From: PLOWO2-12-38-17 sp963709355
GTDB lineage: Bacteria > Planctomycetota > Brocadiia > Brocadiales > Brocadiaceae
Length of the DNA stretch: 64,000 nt
NCBI GenBank assembly: GCA_963709355.1
Contig: CAVPVY010000005.1
Span: forward strand, 186,001 to 250,000
Direction of reading: 5' to 3'
Below are positions 1 to 9,868 of this stretch, piece by piece. A program made the translations under genes and the position numbers. The notes under the pieces were generated by a model. That model saw nothing but the letters and a program-made list of their open reading frames with translations. It ran no database searches and was not told the DNA's origin. Numbering within the stretch: the first letter of the stretch is position 1; every line of letters begins with the position of its first letter.

Positions 1-206
1 CACCATTTCTGTAAAGTCTGCGAACTATACATCTTTAAGAACTCGTTATTGCCAACCGAATACCCGGAAAATAGTTCCGGGGATAGCTCACGATTATACG
101 AATAGATTGTTTGAAAGCCCTCAATTGGTTACTTCAAATAGGATGTGAAATCATGAGTAAAAAATACGGGAACTAAGACCTCAATGCGAGTTGCGGCTAC
201 ATTGCG
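1..206. other. Left edge, no gene called
   Basis: The plus frame is open from the first base to a TAG at 103-105 (34 codons). It could be the tail of a gene that starts outside the window, but I recognise no family in the peptide. The rest, up to the end of the response regulator gene, shows no convincing ORF, RNA or strong hairpin. Confidence 0.3.
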
Positions 207-1610
207 CTATGTCTGTCCAGCGGCGGAAATATTGGTTTTGGTTATATTATATTTGACGAGTTTGTTTTGGAGTGTCGTGCGGGGTATCCGCAATATCTCT
301 GACATACGTACCTGGTTACCATTCGTCTTCTGGTATGCCCATAAAAGAAGTTTTCTTTCTGCTTCACTGAGGATTTCTTGCAAGTCAATGGAATCGATCG
401 TCGAAAGTTCTAAGAGAAATATACTCGAAGGGATTTCTGTTTCAGTTATATTTTTAGGAAGATTTTTGGGAATAATTTCGTCTGAAGTGCAAAATGCTAC
501 GGCGTGTTCTATAACGTTTTCCAGTTCCCGGATATTTCCAGGCCAATTATATAACAACAGTAAATTAAGCGCCTCTTGAGATATTGAATTAATTGTGACA
601 CGCTGTTGTGCAGTATATTTTTTAAGAAAATACGTTACCAGAAGCAGTATATCCTCTTTTCGCTCCCTTAAAGGCGGGAGATGAATTGTAACCACATTGA
701 GCCGATAATAAAGATCTTCACGAAAACTGCCTTCCTGCACAAGTTTTTTGAGGTCTTTTTTGGTTGCGCAGATGACACGCACATTGACAGGAATCGTCTC
801 CTCGCCACCGACACGCTCAAACTCCTGTTCCTGAAGGATTCTCAGGAGCTTGACCTGCATTTCTAAAGGTATGTCATCCACATCATCGAGAAATATGGTG
901 CCACCATCAGCCAGTTCAAAACGTCCACGCCTTGTTTTTATTGCACCTGTAAACGAACCTTTTTCATGTCCAAATAATTCGCTTTCCAATATTTCTTTGT
1001 TCAAAGCGGCGCAACTTAGTTTTATAAAAGGCCTGTCCTTCCGGTTACTGTTGTAATGAATAGCGCCGGCTGTGAGTTCTTTTCCAGTACCGCTTTCTCC
1101 ATGAATGAGTATGGTGGTATCCCGGTTTGACACTGTGCTGATAATCTCAAACACACGCTTCATGCCCTCACCCCTGCCTATCATATTATCGTAACCGTAC
1201 TGGCCGAGAACGCGCTGTTTCAGCATGATGTTTTCTGCAATAATATCCTTGTGCTTGATTGCCTTTTTAAGTTTTATGATTAATTCTTCCAGGGGGAATG
1301 GTTTCGTAACATAATCGTGTGCACCTTCCTTCATTGCAGTTACGGCATTTTCAATGGAACCGTATGCAGTCATGATGATTACAACTGTATCTGGAGATAT
1401 CTTTTTTGTTTCTTTCAAGAATTCTATACCGTCCATTTTCGGCAGGCGTAGATCGGTTATTACCGCATCGTAATTTGTAGATTGCAGTTCTTTAAGGCCT
1501 TCGGTGGCATTTGAAAATGCAGTGACGGAATAGCCCTCTTTTATCAATTTATCTTCGAGGGACATGCGCATTAGTTTTTCATCGTCAACAATAAGTATTT
1601 TACTCTTCAT
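207..1610 (-). CDS. Sigma-54-dependent NtrC-family response regulator
   Basis: About 467 residues, typical for the family. The N-terminal receiver (about 1-120) has the phospho-acceptor in VITDLRLPKMDG and the conserved lysine in VTKPF. The central AAA+ domain (about 140-380) has Walker A GESGTGKE and a GSFTGA loop, the sigma-54 contact motif with Ser in place of the usual Ala. The C-terminus is a Fis-type helix-turn-helix (GNQVRMSEILRIPRTTLQNK). It should activate sigma-54 promoters when phosphorylated. I place the start at the internal Met (MKSKILIVDDE) because receivers begin there; the frame also runs seven codons upstream to 1631. It lies 85 bp downstream of the sensor kinase gene on the same strand, its likely partner. 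The target genes are not evident. Confidence 0.93.
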   Translation of the reverse strand: MKSKILIVDDEKLMRMSLEDKLIKEGYSVTAFSNATEGLKELQSTNYDAVITDLRLPKMDGIEFLKETKKISPDTVVIIMTAYGSIENAVTAMKEGAHDYVTKPFPLEELIIKLKKAIKHKDIIAENIMLKQRVLGQYGYDNMIGRGEGMKRVFEIISTVSNRDTTILIHGESGTGKELTAGAIHYNSNRKDRPFIKLSCAALNKEILESELFGHEKGSFTGAIKTRRGRFELADGGTIFLDDVDDIPLEMQVKLLRILQEQEFERVGGEETIPVNVRVICATKKDLKKLVQEGSFREDLYYRLNVVTIHLPPLRERKEDILLLVTYFLKKYTAQQRVTINSISQEALNLLLLYNWPGNIRELENVIEHAVAFCTSDEIIPKNLPKNITETEIPSSIFLLELSTIDSIDLQEILSEAERKLLLWAYQKTNGNQVRMSEILRIPRTTLQNKLVKYNITKTNISAAGQT

Positions 1611-1695
1611 AATAAAAGTTTTGAGTTTCAATTCATAAAGAATCGAGTATTAAATAATTTAATGTAATTTATGATAAGATAACTCATTGATTAAT

Positions 1696-3627
1696 TTATC
1701 TTTTTGATGCAGGCAGGCAAATCCTGAAAGTAGTTCCTTTTCCAACAGTGCTTTCTACATTAATTTCACCATGATGGTCTTCTATTATCCTTTTGGAAAT
1801 AGCCAGGCCCATTCCTAGCCCTTTTTCGCCTTCTTTATTTTTTGTGGTAAAAAAAGGTTCGAATATTTTATCTTTTAGTTCCTTTCTGATACCGCAACCG
1901 GTATCAGCAATACAAACGGTAACACAGTTGTTGTGTTTCTTGCAAGTGTCTGTCTTTATTGTCAGTGTTCCACTGTCTGGCATACTCTCGAGGGCGTTTA
2001 CCATGATATTGATTAGTACCTGAGAGATATTATCAGCGTCTATGTATACGTGTGGAATGGTTTCGTTCAAATCCTTTTTAATAGTTATGTGATATGGTTC
2101 AATTCTGTATTCAATAAATTTTATTGAATTGTTTATAATATGATTAATGTTTTTATCGGACATTTGAAGGCTGTAAGCCCTTGAAAACGTCAGTAACCGT
2201 TTCACTATTATCTCAACCCTTTTGAGTCCTTCGAGTATAAGGGCGGCATATTTTTTTGTTTGTTGAGTGTTTTCAGGTTCATTTTCAAGCATACTTGCAA
2301 AATTTCTCAGACCACCCAGTGGATTGTTGATTTCATGAGCAACCTCTGCTGCGAGTTCTCCAACGGCAGCCAAACGTTCTGCGCGCAGTAATTGTGCTGT
2401 CCTTTCTTCCACCTTTTGTTCAAGGTTTGAATATGATTCTTTTAGTTTTGTTGCCATTTGGTTAAATTCTTTAGCAAGGACACCTACCTCATTTTGTGAA
2501 GCGATTGAAATGCGATGATCTAAATTCCCAGAACCAATAGCCTTTGCCCCTTCAGCAAGTTGTAATATTGGTTGTGTGATGCGATTAGTAAGTGAAATAC
2601 CAATTGCAATGACAACTATGGTACAGACAAGAATCAAAACAATAATACGCATCTTTAATTGTTCAACAGGTGCGAAAGCTTCGGTTAAATCCTGTTTTGC
2701 TACAAGACCCCAATTGAGAGTTGGAATATATCTGTATGCAGAAAGAACACTAACGTTTCTGTAATCCATAGACTCTTTAATGCCTTCTTTCCCGCTTGCA
2801 CTGAGTATCGAAGGGATGTCAGGGGTGTAATTGATATTACAAACAAGTTTTAGCCCGGCGTCTTCTTTGTGTCGGAGGTTATTTAAATAAACAATATTGT
2901 TTTCCTCTTTCCTTACAAGAAGCGTTTCTCCGGTATTACCCATTCCGGGCCAGTTACTGATCAAGGGTTCAATACTATTTTTTACATCAACATCTAATAA
3001 TATCACACCTATAATTACATCACTGCTTTCTAGGGTAAGTGGATCTGTCAGACAAACCGGGCAAAAATACGTCATGCAATTCTGGTCTGTGAGTTCAGAG
3101 GCGTAAACATCCCTTACATCTATTTCTTTCTGTTCGAGTGTGTCTATATATTTGTTAAAATATTTTACTGTTTTTCCAACGATATCGGGGTAAGTGGATA
3201 CAACTATTTCTCCGTTTGCACCATCAATAATGGAAATAATGTTATAGTGTTTATAAAACTGTTTGAGTGCATGAAGATTTTCTAAAACCCTTTTGTAATT
3301 TATGCCTGCAGTTTCTGAGTTCATCAATTGATGAACATTTTCGAACCTTCGTCTCTGTTGCAAAAGACTTGTTGTTGCCGCAGCGAGCACCTTATTGCGG
3401 GCAATTACAGAGGTGTCTATAAATCGCTCTTCCAGCCAGTTGTTTAGTTCTCTTTTTTTCAGGTCGGCGATAGAAGTAAGTTGCTCAATAACTCTTTGTT
3501 CGATGGCGTTTTTGCTGCTGTAGTATTCTACAATACAAACGAATAGCAAAGGTATGGTAGTCAATAGGCAGATGTAAAATATAATCTGAACTTTGATGCT
3601 GTTGAATAGGTTTCTATAGTATTTCAT
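1696..3627 (-). CDS. Membrane-bound sensor histidine kinase (dCache-like sensor, HAMP, HisKA, HATPase)
   Basis: 643 residues. A membrane segment at about 13-33 is followed by a roughly 280-residue extracytoplasmic sensor resembling a double-Cache domain, a second membrane segment (about 325-350), a HAMP linker, a HisKA domain with the phospho-accepting His in ELAAEVAHEINNPLGG, and a HATPase_c domain with N-box (NIMVNALE), G1 (DTGCGI) and G2 (GLGMGLAIS). It probably senses a small ligand outside the membrane and phosphorylates the adjacent NtrC-type regulator encoded 85 bp downstream. The ligand cannot be read from sequence. The start ATG at 3627 follows a long AT-rich leader. Confidence 0.93.
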   Translation of the reverse strand: MKYYRNLFNSIKVQIIFYICLLTTIPLLFVCIVEYYSSKNAIEQRVIEQLTSIADLKKRELNNWLEERFIDTSVIARNKVLAAATTSLLQQRRRFENVHQLMNSETAGINYKRVLENLHALKQFYKHYNIISIIDGANGEIVVSTYPDIVGKTVKYFNKYIDTLEQKEIDVRDVYASELTDQNCMTYFCPVCLTDPLTLESSDVIIGVILLDVDVKNSIEPLISNWPGMGNTGETLLVRKEENNIVYLNNLRHKEDAGLKLVCNINYTPDIPSILSASGKEGIKESMDYRNVSVLSAYRYIPTLNWGLVAKQDLTEAFAPVEQLKMRIIVLILVCTIVVIAIGISLTNRITQPILQLAEGAKAIGSGNLDHRISIASQNEVGVLAKEFNQMATKLKESYSNLEQKVEERTAQLLRAERLAAVGELAAEVAHEINNPLGGLRNFASMLENEPENTQQTKKYAALILEGLKRVEIIVKRLLTFSRAYSLQMSDKNINHIINNSIKFIEYRIEPYHITIKKDLNETIPHVYIDADNISQVLINIMVNALESMPDSGTLTIKTDTCKKHNNCVTVCIADTGCGIRKELKDKIFEPFFTTKNKEGEKGLGMGLAISKRIIEDHHGEINVESTVGKGTTFRICLPASKR

Positions 3628-3997
3628 ACGTCTTTATACAGTTTTTACCAGTTTTTAAATTTTTATTTGTTCCTAATAAATTCTATCGGTAATCTTAAGG
3701 TATTCAACAAAATTTAATTACTAAAAGCTGCCAAGAGTATTGTGGGTGTTTTTATACGATTATGTCTAAATAAATTTTATAGAACCTGTTTGAGCGGTTT
3801 TTGCCTTAAATATTCTGCAAATTGCTAGAACTCCTTGTAATAAAATGCTAAAATTCTTAAATTGTTATAATGGATTATTATAAATAAGTAAACAAGCCAT
3901 AATCTTACTTAAAATAGGAATCAGTCAGAGATGATTTTTATTATAAATTTCTTATGAATGAAACAATCAAAGCAACTAAGATATCAGGAGTATTTTT
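3628..3997. other. Intergenic region between divergent operons
   Basis: 370 bp, very AT-rich, between the divergently transcribed kinase and methyltransferase genes, so it should hold promoters for both. I see a Shine-Dalgarno AGGAG at 3986-3990 for the rightward gene but no unambiguous promoter boxes, RNA or repeat. Confidence 0.4.
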
Positions 3998-4738
3998 GTG
4001 GAAAATAGTGACTTAAGGGAAACAGTTTTTGCCTTCAATAAGCCCGATGTAGTCGCTTCATATGACCAGGATATGGATATTTGGCACCCAAACCGTGTGA
4101 AAATGGCATCGGTTTTATGTGAGTTAGTACCGTTTAATAAAAATGCTAATTTACGCATGGTGGATCTTGGTGTAGGAACAGGATACGTTTCCTATAAAAT
4201 ATTAGAAACATTCCCAAATGCAACAATTATAGCGATAGATGCCGCAGAATTGATGATAGAAAAGGCAAAGTTGCGGCTTAAGGATTATCTTAAGCAGATT
4301 ACATTCAAAAACATTACTTTTCAATCGTTACTCGAGGCAGGAGAACCTATTTCAGATATAGACTTAGTGGTTTCAACATTTGCGTTTCACCATTTATACA
4401 GAGAAGAAAAGCTCAAATTATTTAAATATATTTATTCAATTTTAAGGACATATGGCTGGTTTTTGAATGGCGATGTCTTTGGGACTAATAACGCGGTGAT
4501 TGAGGCAAGATACCGATACTTGCATCACCTTGGAATCCAACAGAGGACAAAGGCAATAAAGAACCAGGAAAAGTCTCTAGACCAAATTTCTTCTGAATAT
4601 CTGGAGAAAGAAACAAAGGATGGCGACCATCCATTACTTCTTAATGATGATTTAAAGTTACTTTCTGAAGCCGGGTTTTGTATAGTGGAATGCTTCTGGA
4701 AGGAATATAGAGAAGCTGTCTACGGTGGAATAAAATGA
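3998..4738 (+). CDS. Class I SAM-dependent methyltransferase
   Basis: 246 residues. The SAM-binding glycine loop is VDLGVGTGYVS (about 53-63), followed by an acidic strand end (IIAIDAAE) and a post-II motif DLVVSTFAFHHL, as in Methyltransf_12/25-type enzymes. The GTG start at 3998 is supported by AGGAG at 3986-3990, an 8-nt spacing. Its stop overlaps the start of the ABC-F gene in an ATGA, so the two are probably co-translated. The substrate is unknown. The adjacent ABC-F protein makes a ribosome- or antibiotic-related role possible, but nothing in the protein itself shows this. Confidence 0.85.
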   Translation: MENSDLRETVFAFNKPDVVASYDQDMDIWHPNRVKMASVLCELVPFNKNANLRMVDLGVGTGYVSYKILETFPNATIIAIDAAELMIEKAKLRLKDYLKQITFKNITFQSLLEAGEPISDIDLVVSTFAFHHLYREEKLKLFKYIYSILRTYGWFLNGDVFGTNNAVIEARYRYLHHLGIQQRTKAIKNQEKSLDQISSEYLEKETKDGDHPLLLNDDLKLLSEAGFCIVECFWKEYREAVYGGIK

Positions 4739-6681
4739 TACGTCTAAATGATTTGAGTATTTCTTTTGGCAGCAGGAGTATTTTAAACGAGGTTTCTTTA
4801 CACATCCGGCGGAATGATAGGATTGGTCTGATAGGTCCAAATGGCGCCGGTAAATCTACACTTTTCAAGCTTATTTGCAAATTGATAGAACCGAATAATG
4901 GCGAGCTTATCATGGCAAAAGATATAAATATAGGTTACTTACCACAGGAAAAATTTGTTTTTGAAAGAATGACCGTATTTGAAGAGGCACGGTCAGCCTT
5001 TAGTGATGTCATTTACATCAAAACCCAAATCGACGGAATTCATGGTTTACTGGAAGATCAATCCCTAAGCAGCGAGGAGCATCAATTGCTCCTTGATAAG
5101 TATGCAAACTTTCGACATCAACTGGAGGTGGTTAACGGTTCAAAGGTTGATGCCGAGGTGAGCAAGGTTCTAAAGGGTATGGGATTTAAAGAATCTGATT
5201 TTGTAAAAGAAATTAACGATTTAAGCGGAGGCTGGCAGATGAGGGTTGCGCTTTCCAAGCTGTTGCTTCAGGACCCCAATCTACTGTTGCTTGATGAACC
5301 TACAAATCACCTTGACATTGATTCTATTCTGTGGCTGGAGGAATACCTTAAAGAATTTAAAGGAAGTATTATTATTATATCGCATGACAGGACATTCCTG
5401 GATAGAAATGTCACAAAAATCTGGGAGTTAGAAAAAGGTGAGGTGGATGAATATCACGGGAATTATTCCTTTTATGAGGTTGAAAAAGAAAGACAGACTG
5501 AATTGCAGATCGCACGATATATAAATCAACAAAAAAGAATTAAAGAGGTTGAGCGTTTCATAGAGCGGTTTAGGGCAAAAAACACAAAGGCGTCACAGGT
5601 GCAGAGCCGTATCCTCATGCTTGAAAGGATGGAGAAGGAAGACCTACCTGAAGACGCCGTAGCCAAGGTGAAATTCAGGTTTCAAGCATCGAAGCAGAGC
5701 GGAGTGAATGTCCTGGATGTAAAAGCCTTATCACATAAATATGATGGTTGTTTTATATTCCACGATATTTGTTTTTCAATTGAGCGTGGAGAAAAGGTTG
5801 CCCTTGTTGGGCAAAATGGTTCAGGTAAATCTACATTATCACGTATAGTTGCCCGTATTGAACAACCGCTTTCAGGTACCGTAAAGATGGGGCACAATGT
5901 GATGTTTGATTGTTTTGCACAGGAACATGCTGAAAAATTAAATAACGATAACACCTTATTACAGGAAATGGAATCTATAGCACCATTCTCCATGATCCCT
6001 TATGTAAGATATATATTAGGAGCTTTTTTATTTTCTGGAGACGACGTCTTTAAAACTGTAAATGTTCTAAGCGGTGGGGAAAAATCACGACTCACCCTTG
6101 CCAAGATGCTTCTTAAACCAACTAATTTTCTTATTCTGGATGAACCAACAAACCATATTGATATTGTAACCAAGAAAATTCTTAAAAATGCCTTATTAGA
6201 TTATCACGGTAGTTTGTTAATTGTTTCGCATGACAGAGATTTCCTCGATGGGCTTGTATCGAAGGTTTATGAATTAAGAGAGGGCAGACTCCATGTACAT
6301 ATTGGAAATTTTAAAGATTTTCTTGATAAAAAGGCGTTAGATTTACATATCGGATCTATAAAGGACGATACCAAAGTTAATACATCTCCCAACCTTGAAG
6401 AACGCGGCTCACAGAAACAATTGTATTTATTGAAAAAAGAACAAAATGCCAGGAAAAGAAGGCTGACAAAAGAGGTTCAGGATATAGAAGGAAAGATTTC
6501 CCTATTAGAAAACAAAAAAAGAGAATTTGACAGCATTTTTCAGGATACAACTTTGTACAGTAATAAAGAAAAGTCAGTTGATATTAACAAGCAATATAAG
6601 ATCATAACCCATGAACTAAGCGCTCTTTATAAAAGGTGGGAGACGGTTCATGCAGAGATGGTGTCTATTTGTGATAATTAA
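4735..6681 (+). CDS. ABC-F family ATP-binding protein
   Basis: 648 residues with two tandem ABC ATPase domains and no membrane segments. Domain 1 has Walker A GPNGAGKST, signature LSGGWQMRV and Walker B LLLLDEPTNHLD. Domain 2 has GQNGSGKST, LSGGEKSRL and FLILDEPTNHID. The charged interdomain linker is the family's P-site tRNA interaction motif, and the C-terminal about 80 residues are a basic coiled coil as in Uup/EttA relatives. ABC-F proteins act on ribosomes as translation factors or by antibiotic protection. The length and C-terminal coil fit Uup/YdiF-like members best. It is coupled by a 4-bp overlap to the methyltransferase gene. Confidence 0.93.
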   Translation: MIRLNDLSISFGSRSILNEVSLHIRRNDRIGLIGPNGAGKSTLFKLICKLIEPNNGELIMAKDINIGYLPQEKFVFERMTVFEEARSAFSDVIYIKTQIDGIHGLLEDQSLSSEEHQLLLDKYANFRHQLEVVNGSKVDAEVSKVLKGMGFKESDFVKEINDLSGGWQMRVALSKLLLQDPNLLLLDEPTNHLDIDSILWLEEYLKEFKGSIIIISHDRTFLDRNVTKIWELEKGEVDEYHGNYSFYEVEKERQTELQIARYINQQKRIKEVERFIERFRAKNTKASQVQSRILMLERMEKEDLPEDAVAKVKFRFQASKQSGVNVLDVKALSHKYDGCFIFHDICFSIERGEKVALVGQNGSGKSTLSRIVARIEQPLSGTVKMGHNVMFDCFAQEHAEKLNNDNTLLQEMESIAPFSMIPYVRYILGAFLFSGDDVFKTVNVLSGGEKSRLTLAKMLLKPTNFLILDEPTNHIDIVTKKILKNALLDYHGSLLIVSHDRDFLDGLVSKVYELREGRLHVHIGNFKDFLDKKALDLHIGSIKDDTKVNTSPNLEERGSQKQLYLLKKEQNARKRRLTKEVQDIEGKISLLENKKREFDSIFQDTTLYSNKEKSVDINKQYKIITHELSALYKRWETVHAEMVSICDN

Positions 6682-6763
6682 TTTGATTTTAAAGGTTAAT
6701 TTTTATAAGATTTTTTGGCTGTTTTTTTATATAAAATCTCAGGATATTTAGTTTTTAAAGAAA

Positions 6764-7672
6764 ATGATTTACAACATCGGAATTATATCCCTTCTTTCCA
6801 ATAACCAGATAAAAAAGCGAAGCTTTAAATTAATACCGATTCTTCTGGTAACCCTTGCTATTATCAACTTAAGTGGTTTAGTACATGCCGTTACCTTACA
6901 GGGAAACATATATAAAACTTCTGGGAAAAAATATAGCGCAAGGCACTGGATTAAAAATGGGCAATCAAAATATAGCCGTGCTAAGTACGAACTCGCTGTT
7001 AAAGCATTTAAAAATTCGATTGCATGCTATCCAGATTATTTTGAGGCATGGGATGGATTGGGGAATGCCCTTTATTGCATGGGTAGTTACGATGCTGCGA
7101 TTCAGGCTTATGATAAGGCATTGGACGTTAAACCCGATAGTAATCCAACAAAAGTAAACAAGGGAATAGCCCTGTATAAAAAAGGTAATTACGAGAGGGC
7201 ATTAAAAATATTTGACGAAGCTATTAAAGCAGAACCAAAGCTTTCGAGCACATTGTATAACAAGGGCGTTGTCTTGATTTCCGTGGGTAGATACAGTGAA
7301 GCAAAAGCGGTGTTTGATAAAGCAATCGAACTTAATCCGCAAGATGAATTATCGTGGTGTGGAAAGGGCTATATCTTGATTCTGCTTGAGGGTTATGAGG
7401 AAGCCCTTAAATTTTTTACCAAGGCAGTTTCTAATAATCCTAACAGGGGTTGGGCGTGGAATAATATGGGAATTACACTTGACAGGCTTCGTATGTACGA
7501 TGAAGCTATTAAGGCATTTGATAAAGCGTTGGAGATTAATCCGAAGAATGCAAGGACGTGGCATAATAAGGCAAATACTTTATACAATATAGGTAAATAT
7601 GATGAGTCAATGAAGATATACAGCAAGGCTGCAGAATTGGACCCACTCTTGTATGCCGGTATGAAAAAGTAA
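6764..7672 (+). CDS. Exported or membrane-anchored TPR protein
   Basis: 302 residues. A basic N-terminus (KKR) precedes one hydrophobic segment at about 22-42, a signal peptide or anchor ending near VHA. The rest is about seven consecutive 34-residue TPR units with the W/Y-LG-Y-A-P pattern, for example YFEAWDGLGNALYCMGSYD. It probably scaffolds protein interactions outside the cytoplasmic membrane. It lies 16 bp upstream of the secreted repeat protein gene on the same strand, which suggests an operon. No enzymatic domain is visible. Confidence 0.85.
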   Translation: MIYNIGIISLLSNNQIKKRSFKLIPILLVTLAIINLSGLVHAVTLQGNIYKTSGKKYSARHWIKNGQSKYSRAKYELAVKAFKNSIACYPDYFEAWDGLGNALYCMGSYDAAIQAYDKALDVKPDSNPTKVNKGIALYKKGNYERALKIFDEAIKAEPKLSSTLYNKGVVLISVGRYSEAKAVFDKAIELNPQDELSWCGKGYILILLEGYEEALKFFTKAVSNNPNRGWAWNNMGITLDRLRMYDEAIKAFDKALEINPKNARTWHNKANTLYNIGKYDESMKIYSKAAELDPLLYAGMKK

Positions 7673-7688
7673 TGAGCTTATAGGATTT

Positions 7689-9116
7689 ATGGTTGGAAGA
7701 ATGAAGAGAATATTTCTTAATATATTATTTGTTTTTGCATTTAGTGCTTTACATGTAATAAACCCATTTTATTTAACTATGGCCGACCGGTCTGCTAGTT
7801 CGCTTGAGAATACAACCGTATGTACAGCGTCAGGGCAACAAAGCTTTCCACAGATAGTTAGCGATAAAGCAGGGGGCGCTATTATTGTATGGGAAGATGC
7901 GAGAAACGTTAACTTTGATATCTATGCACAAAGGATTGATGCGCAAGGCAACGTGTTGTGGATGGAAAACGGCGTTCCTGTTTGTACAGCCCCGGAGAAT
8001 CAGAATAAACTAAGAATAATAAGCGATGAAGATGGCGGTGCAATTATTACATGGCAGGATATCAGAAGAGGAAGCGGTAATTATGATATTTATGCACAAA
8101 GAATTGATAAAGAAGGGAAACCGCAATGGGCAGAAAATGGCGTAGCAGTATGTACTGAGGTTAATGCACAGAATAGTCCGTGTATTGCAATAGATGGCAG
8201 TGGTGGTGCTATTGTAATATGGCAGGATTTAAGGACAAACTATGCAGACCTTTACGCTCAGCGTATCAGTAAGGAGGGTGAAATGTTATGGGCGATAGAT
8301 GGTGTTCTTATTTGTGGGACATCAGGTGCACAAAATGCGCCTATGGCAGTGGACGACTGTGCAGGTGGAGTTATTGCAGTATGGCAGGATTTTCGTAAAA
8401 GTTACGCAGACATATACGCCCAGCGAGTTGATGGAAGCGGTAAAATTTTATGGGATAAAAACGGCGTTGCTGTATGCACTGCTTCCGGACACGAAAGCTT
8501 TCCTGTTATAATTAGTAACAAAGCTGAAGGTGCAGTCATAGCCTGGATTGATACTCGTAACGGTAACAACGATGTTTTCTCCCAGCAATTGGATGGCAAT
8601 GGGGCTGTACATTGGAAGGAGAACGGTGTTGCAGTGTCAATTGCAAAGGGCAATCAGAACTACCCCGTTATTACCAGTGATTGGGCAGGTGGCGCTTATA
8701 TTGCATGGTCAGATATGCGCAGTGGAGAATCTGATATTTATATTCAGCGGATTGATATTGCAGGGAATGCTTTATGGGTTGAAGATGGTTGGGGTATTTG
8801 TACAGAAACAGGAATTCAAAACTATGTAAATATTGATAATGACGGTGCAGGAGGCGTATCGCTAGTCTGGAATGACAGTCGCAAATCAACTTTTTTTGAT
8901 ATCTACGCACAATGGATTGATCAAAAAGGGCAATTAAGATGGGGTGATAGAGGTTTGGCTGTTTCTATGGCATCCGATACACAGTGTTATCCAGTAATTG
9001 CTAATGACGGTATTGGCAGTGCGGTTATCTCATGGCAGGATGCCCGTAATAAGGACATTAGTTACTGGGATATTTACGCCCAGAAGATTAATGAAAAGGA
9101 TTCATTGGGACAGTGA
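7689..9116 (+). CDS. Secreted repeat (propeller-like) protein
   Basis: 475 residues. A signal peptide (KRIFLNILFVFAFSALHVI) is followed by about eight repeats of roughly 50 residues. Each carries GGAIIxWxDxR, then DIYAQRID, then GxxLWxxxGVxVCTA. The pattern resembles secreted beta-propeller-like repeats of planctomycetes and deltaproteobacteria. No catalytic motif is seen. The start is uncertain: ATG 7689 or ATG 7701, and neither has a good Shine-Dalgarno. It follows the TPR gene by 16 bp, and its 3' end overlaps the converging transglutaminase-like gene by 15 bp. An adhesive or binding surface function is inference. Confidence 0.8.
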   Translation: MVGRMKRIFLNILFVFAFSALHVINPFYLTMADRSASSLENTTVCTASGQQSFPQIVSDKAGGAIIVWEDARNVNFDIYAQRIDAQGNVLWMENGVPVCTAPENQNKLRIISDEDGGAIITWQDIRRGSGNYDIYAQRIDKEGKPQWAENGVAVCTEVNAQNSPCIAIDGSGGAIVIWQDLRTNYADLYAQRISKEGEMLWAIDGVLICGTSGAQNAPMAVDDCAGGVIAVWQDFRKSYADIYAQRVDGSGKILWDKNGVAVCTASGHESFPVIISNKAEGAVIAWIDTRNGNNDVFSQQLDGNGAVHWKENGVAVSIAKGNQNYPVITSDWAGGAYIAWSDMRSGESDIYIQRIDIAGNALWVEDGWGICTETGIQNYVNIDNDGAGGVSLVWNDSRKSTFFDIYAQWIDQKGQLRWGDRGLAVSMASDTQCYPVIANDGIGSAVISWQDARNKDISYWDIYAQKINEKDSLGQ

Positions 9117-9868
9117 TAATTTATTCATTTGTTCTTTATACCGCCGGAACATAAGCCGGAGTTTCTGGAATATATCACTAATGACATGGTTGTTATTAAA
9201 GTAGATATTCCAGTGAAATTGGTCATCATCAAGCGGTTTTGAAAACTTATGAGGATTATCAAAGTCAACAAGCAATTCATTTACAACATTGTTTACATAA
9301 CCGTGACTTAGCATAAGCGTTGGTACACGCTCTTCCTCTTCTTTGATTTTTTCAAGTGGAATTATTCCGTTCCATTCCTTTGAGAATCCTTCAACTATGT
9401 ATTGCCCGCCGTATTTATCAAATAATTGATACCATACATGTGCAAAGATAATGGAGCTATTTTTATCAACAATCCATCCCCAGGTAATATAGCCGTCAAT
9501 ATCAAGTTTAGAAAGTTTGGAGAAGAACAGGAAAACAGAATCTTCGCAGTCGCCCTGTTTGTTTTGTCTGGTTTCCAGCGGTGTTTGCCAGTAATCTGTC
9601 TTCGGAGGTTTGAGCAGTAATCAATATCGAAGGCGATTTCTTTATAAGCATCGTAGATTTGTTCGCCTTTTTCGAATGTATTAACACACCATTCTTTATA
9701 GAGTTGGTTATCGGATAAAGTCTTTTTATAGTCTTGCCACATGTCCTTGACAGGTTTATAACCTCTTTCTGGCAGGAACATATCAGCATAGGAAATGCTT
9801 GCAAATGCTTTTGTGTTATGAAGGACTATCACTACTGCAACGACTACAATTGTTAAAAAGTATCTCAT
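9102..9868 (-). pseudogene. Transglutaminase-like cysteine peptidase, frameshifted
   Basis: Frame 1 (9868 to about 9610) encodes a signal peptide (MRYFLTIVVVAVVIVL) and about 85 further residues. The homologous continuation lies in another frame, open down to the stop at 9102. It begins around KPPKTDYWQTPLETRQ, includes the catalytic-Cys motif QGDCEDSV and the His region FAHVWYQL, and runs without a stop. Joining the two needs one base restored near 9600-9620. The family is secreted transglutaminase-like or BTLCP-type proteins. Either a recent pseudogene or a sequencing error; residues on both sides look conserved, so decay cannot be old. The stop-proximal end overlaps the end of the converging repeat-protein gene. 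Confidence 0.75.
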
